A DNA stretch of 9,616 nucleotides, from NCBI GenBank assembly GCA_023390985.1, contig JAEWBU010000099.1, positions 1 through 9,616 of the forward strand, in the 5' to 3' direction. Made by a program: the position numbers and the translations under genes. The notes beneath the pieces were generated by a model. The model was not told the origin of the DNA. It did no database searches and was given only the letters and a program-made list of their open reading frames with translations. Shown piece after piece: positions 4,518 through 9,616 of the stretch. How positions within the stretch are numbered: the stretch's first letter is position 1; each line of letters begins with the position of its first letter. The stretch is from Pseudomonadota bacterium (lineage in GTDB: Bacteria; Pseudomonadota; Gammaproteobacteria; Burkholderiales; Burkholderiaceae_C).

Positions 4518-6139
4518 CCTTCCTGCAGCACCCACTCGGCCGCGCGCTCGGCCATCATCAGCGTCGGTGAGTTGGTGTTGCCGCTGGTGATCGTGGGCAT
4601 CGCGCCCGCGTCCACCACCCGCAAGCCCGCCACGCCGCGCACGCGCATGCGTGAATCCAGCACCGCCATCGGATCGTCGTCGCGGCCCATGCGCGTGGTG
4701 CCCACCGGATGGAAGATGGTCGTGGCGATGTCGCCGGCCAGCCGCGCGAGCTCGTCGTCGCTCTGGTACTGCGTGCCGGGCTTCCATTCCTCGGGCTTGT
4801 ACTTCGCCAGCGCGGGCTGCGCGCAGATGCGGCGCGTCAGGCGCAGCGAGTCGGCCGCGACCTGCCGGTCCTCGGGCGTGCTCAGGTAGTTGGGTGCGAT
4901 CGCGGGCGCGTCCTCGAACCGCGGGCTGCGGATGCGCACGAAGCCGCGGCTGGTCGGATTCAGGTTGCACACGCTCGCCGTGAACGCGGGGAAGGGATGC
5001 AGCGGCTCGCCGAAGGCGTCCAGGCTGAGCGGCTGCACGTGGTACTCGAGGTTCGGATGCGCCTGGTCCGGCGAGCTGCGCGTGAATGCACCCAGCTGCG
5101 ACGGCGCCATGCTCATCGGGCCGCTCCGCATCAGCAGGTACTGCAGCCCGATGCGTGCCTTGCCGTGCCAGCTGTTGGCCAGCGTGTTGAGCGTGGTCAC
5201 GCCCTGGACCTTGAACACCGCGCGGATCTGCAGGTGGTCCTGCAGGTTCTCGCCCACGCCGGGCAGGTCGTGCAGCACCTCGATGCCGTGCTGCCGCAGC
5301 AGCGCCCCCGGGCCTATGCCGGACAGCTGCAGCAGCTGCGGCGAGCCGATGCTGCCCGCGCACACGAGCACCTGCCTGGTCGCGCGCGCCTGCACCAGCT
5401 CGTTGCCGGTCCAGACCTCGGCGCCTTCGCAGCGCAGCTCGCCGTTGGCGCCGCGCGCCAGGCGCAGTCGCTTGACGTGCGCGTTCGTCCACATCTCGAA
5501 GTTGGGCCGGCCGTAGCAGATCGGCCGCAGGAAGGCCTTGGCCGTGTTCCAGCGCCAGCCGTTCTTCTGGTTGACCTGGAAGTAGCCCACGCCTTCGTTG
5601 TCGCCGCGGTTGAAGTCCTCGCTGTGCGGGATGCCGGCCTGCTGCGCCGCCTGCGCGAACGCGTCCAGCACGTCCCAGCGCAGACGCTGGCGCTCCACCC
5701 GCCATTCGCCGCCTTCGCCGTGCACCGCGTCGGCGCCCTTGTAGTAGTCCTCGTGCTTCTTGAAGAACGGCAGGCTCTGGTCCCAGCGCCAGCCGGCGTC
5801 GCCGGTGATGTCGGCCCACTGGTCGTAGTCGCGCGCCTGGCCGCGCATGTAGATCATCCCGTTGATGCTGGAGCAGCCGCCCAGCGTCTTGCCGCGCGGA
5901 TAGCGCAGTTGCCGGCCGTTGAGGCCGGCGTCGGGTTCGGTCTTGTAGAGCCAGTCGGTGCGCGGATTGCCGATGCAGTACAGGTAGCCGACCGGGATGT
6001 GGATCCAGTGGTAGTCGTCGCGCCGGCCCGCTTCGATGAGCAGCACCCGCTTGCTCTTGTCCGCCGACAGCCGGTTGGCCAGCAGGCAGCCCGCCGTGCC
6101 CGCGCCGATGATGATGTAGTCGAACTCGGTTTCGTTCAC
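4514..6139 (-). CDS. GMC-family FAD-dependent alcohol/choline dehydrogenase-like oxidoreductase
   Basis: This 541-residue cytoplasmic or membrane-associated flavoprotein has the usual length of bacterial GMC dehydrogenases. The FAD Rossmann motif GAGTAG is at residues 12-17, with the ribose-binding Glu at 36. GMC signature 1 (GKTLGGCSSINGMIYMRG) begins at 83 and signature 2 (AGSIGSPQLLQLSGIG) at 261. The catalytic His is H477 in FHPVGTTRMG, and the second active-site position lies in SGNTNSPT (Asn521/Asn523), as in choline-dehydrogenase-like members. The family oxidises primary alcohols to aldehydes and passes electrons to quinone or oxygen; the substrate is not determined. Translation starts at GTG 6139-6137, backed by a strong GAGGAGGAGA about 9 nt upstream. 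It follows mmsA by 54 bp on the same strand, so an operon is likely. The neighbouring dehydrogenase is not BetB-like, which argues against a glycine betaine role. Confidence 0.92.
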   Translation of the reverse strand: MNETEFDYIIIGAGTAGCLLANRLSADKSKRVLLIEAGRRDDYHWIHIPVGYLYCIGNPRTDWLYKTEPDAGLNGRQLRYPRGKTLGGCSSINGMIYMRGQARDYDQWADITGDAGWRWDQSLPFFKKHEDYYKGADAVHGEGGEWRVERQRLRWDVLDAFAQAAQQAGIPHSEDFNRGDNEGVGYFQVNQKNGWRWNTAKAFLRPICYGRPNFEMWTNAHVKRLRLARGANGELRCEGAEVWTGNELVQARATRQVLVCAGSIGSPQLLQLSGIGPGALLRQHGIEVLHDLPGVGENLQDHLQIRAVFKVQGVTTLNTLANSWHGKARIGLQYLLMRSGPMSMAPSQLGAFTRSSPDQAHPNLEYHVQPLSLDAFGEPLHPFPAFTASVCNLNPTSRGFVRIRSPRFEDAPAIAPNYLSTPEDRQVAADSLRLTRRICAQPALAKYKPEEWKPGTQYQSDDELARLAGDIATTIFHPVGTTRMGRDDDPMAVLDSRMRVRGVAGLRVVDAGAMPTITSGNTNSPTLMMAERAAEWVLQEG

Positions 6140-6160
6140 CGCTTCTTGTCTCCTCCTCGC

Positions 6161-6179
6161 GCGGCGCGGGAGGCGCCGC
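6161..6179 (-). promoter_or_regulatory. GC hairpin in the mmsA-GMC spacer
   Basis: In the leader RNA of the GMC gene, GCGGCGC-CUCCC-GCGCCGC forms a perfect 7-bp stem. It ends about 4 nt before the GAGGAGGA ribosome binding site. There is no U-tract, so it is not an intrinsic terminator. It could stabilise the downstream message, and its CUCCC loop is complementary to the adjacent SD (inference). Confidence 0.4.
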
Positions 6180-6193
6180 CCCCGTCGCGGCGA

Positions 6194-7735
6194 TTACTTC
6201 GCCGTCGGCATCACGAATTCAGCGCCCTTGCCGATCGACTCCGGCCAGCGCTGCATGATGGACTTCTGCTTGGTATAGAAGCGCACGCCCTCTTCGCCGT
6301 AGGCGTGCATGTCGCCGAACAGGCTCTTCTTCCAGCCGCCGAAACCGTGCCACGCCATCGGCACCGGGATCGGCACGTTCACGCCCACCATGCCGACCTG
6401 CACGCGCCGCGAGAACTCGCGCGCGGTGTTGCCGTCGCGCGTGAACAGCGAGACGCCGTTGCCGTACTCGTGCGAGTTGATCAGCTCCACCGCGCCCGCG
6501 AGGTCCTTCACGCGCACGCAGCCCAGCACCGGTCCGAAGATCTCTTCCTTGTAGATCTTCATCTCGGGCGTGACGTTGTCGAACAGCGTGCCGCCGATCC
6601 AGAAGCCGTTGTCGCAACCGGCGCCGGCCTTGGCCGCCTGGAACGAACGGCCGTCCACGACGAGTTTGGCGCCTTCGCCGACGCCGTGGCCGATGTAGCC
6701 GGCGATGCGCTCCTGCGCCACCTTGCTGACGATCGGCCCCATCTCGGCGTCGAGCTCGACGCCGTTCCTGATCTTCAGCTGCTTCGTACGCTCGGCCAGC
6801 ATCGGCAGGATCTTGTCGGCCGCCTCGCCCACCAGCACGCCGAGAGAGATCGCCATGCAACGCTCGCCGGCCGAACCGAAGGCCGAGCCGATGAGGGCGT
6901 CCACCGCCTGGTCGAGGTCGGCGTCGGGCATCACCACCATGTGGTTCTTGGCACCGCCCAGCGCCTGCACGCGCTTGCCGTGGCGCGCGCCGGTCTCGTA
7001 GATCTTCTGAGCGATGGTGGTGGAACCGACGAAGGAGATCGCCTTCACGTCCGGGTGCTCGAGCAGCGCGTCGACCGCGTCCTTGTCACCCTGCACCACG
7101 CTGAACACGCCGTCCGGCAGGCCCGCTTCCTTCAAGAGGCGCGCCATCATCAGCGACGGCGTCGGGTCCAGCGGGCTGGGCTTGAGCACGAAGCAGTTGC
7201 CGGCCGCGATCGCCACCGGGTACATCCACATCGGCACCATCACCGGGAAGTTGAACGGCGTGATGCCCGCCACCACGCCCAGCGGCTGGCGCATCGTCCA
7301 GTTGTCGATGCCGGTGGAGACCTGGTCGGTGTACTGGCCCTTGAGCAGCTGCGGGATGCCGCAGGCGAACTCGACGATGTCGATGCCGCGCGTGACCTCG
7401 CCCTGCGCGTCGGTGAAGACCTTGCCGTGTTCCGCCGTGATCGCGTGGGCCAGTTCGTCGCGGTGCTTGTTGAGCAGCTCCAGGAACTTGAACATCACGC
7501 GCGCGCGGCGGATCGGCGGCGTGTCGGCCCAGGCCGGGAAGGCGGCCTTGGCGCTGGCCACCGCTTTCGCCACTTCGGCGCTGGTGGCCAACGCCACCTT
7601 GCCGGTGACGCCGCCGGTCGCGGGATTGAAGACGTCGGCGCTGCGGCCGCTCTGGCCGGGCGCCACGCGGCCGTCGATCCAGTGGTCGATCGAGCTGACG
7701 GCGCCGGCGGTGCGGGTGGAATCGGGTGCGTTCAT
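6194..7735 (-). CDS. mmsA: Methylmalonate-semialdehyde dehydrogenase (CoA-acylating)
   Basis: This is a 513-residue aldehyde dehydrogenase of the MmsA/IolA group. Methylmalonate or malonate semialdehyde, CoA and NAD+ are converted to propionyl-CoA or acetyl-CoA, CO2 and NADH in valine, beta-alanine or inositol breakdown. The catalytic cysteine is C293 in FGSAGERCMA and the oxyanion Asn is N162 in TPFNFP. The usual ELGGK general-base Glu is replaced by Ala in ALGGAKNHMVVMPDAD (around residue 258). That change is characteristic of CoA-acylating members, where CoA rather than water attacks the thioester. FGPVL and the 'MAWHGFGGWKKSLFGD' end are also typical. The ATG at 7735 has a weak GAGA upstream and a candidate promoter 26 bp before it. 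It is first in a probable operon with the GMC oxidoreductase; the shared theme would be alcohol-to-aldehyde-to-acyl-CoA oxidation (inference). Confidence 0.95.
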   Translation of the reverse strand: MNAPDSTRTAGAVSSIDHWIDGRVAPGQSGRSADVFNPATGGVTGKVALATSAEVAKAVASAKAAFPAWADTPPIRRARVMFKFLELLNKHRDELAHAITAEHGKVFTDAQGEVTRGIDIVEFACGIPQLLKGQYTDQVSTGIDNWTMRQPLGVVAGITPFNFPVMVPMWMYPVAIAAGNCFVLKPSPLDPTPSLMMARLLKEAGLPDGVFSVVQGDKDAVDALLEHPDVKAISFVGSTTIAQKIYETGARHGKRVQALGGAKNHMVVMPDADLDQAVDALIGSAFGSAGERCMAISLGVLVGEAADKILPMLAERTKQLKIRNGVELDAEMGPIVSKVAQERIAGYIGHGVGEGAKLVVDGRSFQAAKAGAGCDNGFWIGGTLFDNVTPEMKIYKEEIFGPVLGCVRVKDLAGAVELINSHEYGNGVSLFTRDGNTAREFSRRVQVGMVGVNVPIPVPMAWHGFGGWKKSLFGDMHAYGEEGVRFYTKQKSIMQRWPESIGKGAEFVMPTAK

Positions 7736-7767
7736 GGTCTCGGTTCTGGCGAGGTCTCGGACCTGCC

Positions 7768-7797
7768 AGTCTAAGCCGCGCCAGAAAGGGTCGCCAA
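7768..7797 (-). promoter_or_regulatory. Candidate promoter of the mmsA-GMC operon
   Basis: On the minus strand TTGGCG (7797-7792, 4/6) and TAGACT (7773-7768, 4/6) are 18 bp apart. Transcription would begin near 7761, leaving a leader of about 26 nt before mmsA. It lies in the 128-bp spacer between divergent units. No clear operator is visible beside it. Confidence 0.4.
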
Positions 7798-7863
7798 TCG
7801 TTCAGTTACGACGACCCCGCCGGAGAGGGCACCCCGATTAGCATTGCAAGTTCTTACAAGGTC

Positions 7864-8985
7864 ATGCAGGAACCCTCGACGCCCCGCCTGGAGACCTCCG
7901 CCGAGGGCGGAGCGCAGGCCGCCCAGGTGCTGGGCCAGTGGACCGCGGCGCAACTCGCCCGGCCCGGCCTGCTGGACCAGCTGCGCGCGGCGCTCGCGCG
8001 CTCGAGTTCAAACGCCGCCTGGGACCTGCGCCGCGCCGACCAGCTCGATCACGTCGGCGCCCAGCTGCTGTGGGACCACTGGGGTCGCCAGCGGCCGCAG
8101 CGGCTGGAGTTGCTGCCGGCGCAGAGCGCCGTGCTCGAGCGGGTCGAGCAGTTCAGCAGCGAGCCGCCGCGCCGCCCGCCGCTCGGCTGGCGCGGGCGTT
8201 ATCTCGCGCTGGGCGAGGGCGTGCTGTCCGCCGCGATGCAGCTGCGCGAGTTCGTGCGGCTCACCGGCCAGCTCGCCATCAACACGCTGCGCCTGGCGCG
8301 CGCGCCGCAGGAGGGCCCGTGGCGCGACTTCTCCGGCCACCTGTACACCATCGGCGCCACCGCGCTGCCGATCACCGCGCTGGTCGGCTTCCTGATCGGC
8401 GTGGTGCTGGCCTACCTCACCGCCAAGCAGCTGCGGCAGTTCGGCGCCGACGCGTACATCGTCAACATCCTGGGCGTGGCGCTGATCCGCGAGCTCGGTC
8501 CCATGCTCGCGGCCATCCTGGTGGCGGGCCGATCGGGCTCGTCGATCACCGCGCAGATCGGCGTGATGCGCGTCACCGATGAGCTGGACGCGATGAGCGT
8601 GATGGGCATCTCGCACAGCTTCCGCCTCGTCCTGCCGCGCGCGATGGCGCTGGCCATCGCGATGCCGCTGGTGAGCGTGTGGACCACGCTGTGCGCGCTG
8701 GCGGGCGGCATGCTGGCCGCCGACATCTCGCTGGGCATCACGCCCACCTACTTCCTGCGCGCGCTGCCCGATGCCGTGCAGCTGGGCAGCCTGATCCTGG
8801 CCACGTCCAAGTCGGTGGTGTTCGGCCTGCTGATCGCATTGATCGGTTGCCATTACGGCCTGCAGGTGGAGCCCAACACGCAGAGCCTGGGCCGGGGCAC
8901 CACCGCGTCGGTGGTCACGGCGATCACGGTGGTGATCCTGGTGGACGCGCTGTTCGCGGTCGCGTTCCAGGAGGTGGGGTTCTGA
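7864..8985 (+). CDS. mlaE: MlaE-type lipid ABC transporter permease with N-terminal STAS-like domain
   Basis: This 373-residue inner-membrane permease belongs to the MlaFEDB-type phospholipid transport system that maintains outer-membrane lipid asymmetry. Residues about 20-95 form a soluble domain whose strand-helix pattern (WDLRRADQLDHVGAQLLWDHWG) resembles an STAS/MlaB fold. Residues about 110-373 are the MlaE permease, with an interfacial segment, then GHLYTIGATALPITALVGFLIGVVLA (158-183) and the conserved cytoplasmic loop RELGPMLAAILVAGRSGSSITAQIG (209-233) with DELDAM (239-244), which contacts the ATPase. Three further membrane helices follow. E. coli MlaE is about 260 residues and MlaB is separate, so the extension looks like an MlaB fusion. 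The frame is open to 7726, but ATG 7864 is the first ATG beyond the mmsA overlap; its SD is poor (AAGG only 2 nt away). The stop overlaps the ATPase start. Confidence 0.92.
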   Translation: MQEPSTPRLETSAEGGAQAAQVLGQWTAAQLARPGLLDQLRAALARSSSNAAWDLRRADQLDHVGAQLLWDHWGRQRPQRLELLPAQSAVLERVEQFSSEPPRRPPLGWRGRYLALGEGVLSAAMQLREFVRLTGQLAINTLRLARAPQEGPWRDFSGHLYTIGATALPITALVGFLIGVVLAYLTAKQLRQFGADAYIVNILGVALIRELGPMLAAILVAGRSGSSITAQIGVMRVTDELDAMSVMGISHSFRLVLPRAMALAIAMPLVSVWTTLCALAGGMLAADISLGITPTYFLRALPDAVQLGSLILATSKSVVFGLLIALIGCHYGLQVEPNTQSLGRGTTASVVTAITVVILVDALFAVAFQEVGF

Positions 8986-9616
8986 TGCGCGACGACACCA
9001 TGGTCGGCATCCGCGGGCTGCGCACCGCGTTCGAGCTGCCCGGCCGCACCTTCGTGGTCCACGACAACCTGGACTTCGACGTGAAGCGCGGCGAGGTGGT
9101 GTCGCTGGTCGGCGGATCGGGCACCGGCAAGACGGTGCTGCTGCGGCAGATCCTCGGCCTGGAGCGGCCGGCGGCGGGCGAGATCCGCGTGCTCGGCCAG
9201 CCGGTGTCCGAGATGGGCCAGCGCGGCGCCGCCAGCCGCGTGGGCATGCTGTTCCAGCACGGCGCGCTGTTCTCCGCGTTCACCGTGCTGCAGAACATCG
9301 CGTTCCCGCTGCGCGAGTTGCGAACCTTGCCGCGCGAGCTGGTGCTCGAGGCCGCGATGGTCAAGCTGCAGATGGTGGGCCTCAAGCCCGAGGATGCTTC
9401 CAAGATGCCGGCCGACCTCTCGGGCGGCATGATCAAGCGGGTGGCGTTGGCCCGCGCGCTCATCATGGACCCGCCGCTGCTGCTGCTGGACGAGCCCACC
9501 GCGGGCCTGGACCCGGACAGCTCCGACGGCTTCGTCTCGCTGCTGCGCGCGCTGCACCGCGACCTCGCGCTCACCGTGATCATGGTGACGCACGACCTGG
9601 ATACGCTGTTCGAGCT
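8985..9616 (+). CDS. mlaF: MlaF-type lipid ABC transporter ATP-binding protein (3' end beyond window)
   Basis: The first 210 residues of an ABC ATPase are present, with no stop before the window ends. Walker A GGSGTGKT is at 43-50, Q-loop Gln91 in LFQHGALF, signature LSGGM at 145-149, Walker B LLLLDEP with D169/E170, D-loop AGLDP, and H-loop His203 in VTHD. The QHGALF Q-loop and LSGGMIKRVALARA segment are typical of MlaF-type lipid importers rather than of sugar or peptide ABC ATPases. It would power the permease encoded just upstream. The ATG overlaps the permease stop by one base (TGATG), which points to translational coupling and a stoichiometric operon. The substrate-binding MlaD-type gene would be expected to the right of the window. 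About 60 residues are missing compared with E. coli MlaF (269). Confidence 0.95.
   Translation, partial: MRDDTMVGIRGLRTAFELPGRTFVVHDNLDFDVKRGEVVSLVGGSGTGKTVLLRQILGLERPAAGEIRVLGQPVSEMGQRGAASRVGMLFQHGALFSAFTVLQNIAFPLRELRTLPRELVLEAAMVKLQMVGLKPEDASKMPADLSGGMIKRVALARALIMDPPLLLLDEPTAGLDPDSSDGFVSLLRALHRDLALTVIMVTHDLDTLFE

Noticed and set aside
3654..5819. A 721-codon minus-strand frame
   Set aside because: It is a shifted-frame shadow of the GMC gene plus the complement of the barrel-protein gene, with Arg/Gly/Ala-rich low complexity and no motif.
4514..7735. A betA/betB choline-to-glycine-betaine operon
   Set aside because: The aldehyde dehydrogenase has MmsA-type active-site features (ALGGAKNH, no ELGGK Glu), not those of betaine aldehyde dehydrogenase, and no betI or transporter is present.
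4709..7774. A very long open frame (1021 codons) on the plus strand
   Set aside because: It lies antisense to the GMC and mmsA genes, both of which have full motifs. Its product is biased to Ala, Arg, His and Val with no domain; in GC-rich DNA such antisense frames are expected.
7800..7863. A sigma-70 promoter for the Mla operon
   Set aside because: TAGCAT at 7838 resembles a -10, but no -35 occurs at a proper distance; I could not define a promoter there.
1..9616. tRNA, rRNA, CRISPR, insertion sequence or prophage
   Set aside because: I saw no tRNA-like clover-leaf with a T-loop, no spaced direct repeats, no transposase or integrase, and no terminal inverted repeats flanking a module.

Overview
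The window is GC-rich and tightly packed. It looks like a chromosomal piece of a betaproteobacterium, most likely Burkholderiales and probably Comamonadaceae (Variovorax/Ramlibacter type). This is inferred from codon bias, protein style and gene content; no marker gene is present to prove it. Nothing points to phage, plasmid, insertion sequence or CRISPR.

Layout, left to right. (1) 2-304 (+) is the 3' part of a cytochrome c5-type gene, closed by a strong hairpin terminator. (2) 333-863 and 892-1650 (-) are a conserved protein of unknown function and a TauE/SafE-type anion exporter, transcribed from right to left, with the exporter first. (3) 1651-1941 is a non-coding stretch rich in signals. 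Rightward, a sigma-54 -24/-12 promoter with NtrC-like boxes drives an ammonium transporter. Leftward, a promoter, two small hairpins and a textbook terminator outline a candidate small RNA of about 126 nt, whose -35 overlaps the best NtrC box. (4) 1942-3270 and 3304-3588 (+) are the Amt transporter and a small conserved protein. (5) A REP-like palindrome precedes 3669-4517 (+), a signal-peptide protein ending in Phe, probably an outer-membrane beta-barrel. (6) 4514-6139 and 6194-7735 (-) form a probable operon of a CoA-acylating methylmalonate-semialdehyde dehydrogenase followed by a GMC flavoprotein oxidoreductase. The GMC gene meets the beta-barrel gene tail to tail with overlapping stops. 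(7) 7864-8985 and 8985-9616 (+) begin an Mla-type lipid-transport ABC operon: a permease with a fused N-terminal STAS-like domain, then the ATPase, which runs off the window.

The genes fall into independent units: respiration, anion export, nitrogen-regulated ammonium uptake, alcohol/aldehyde catabolism and outer-membrane lipid homeostasis. The most interesting part is the amt control region, where nitrogen control signals and a structured, so far unnamed, small RNA candidate share about 250 bp.
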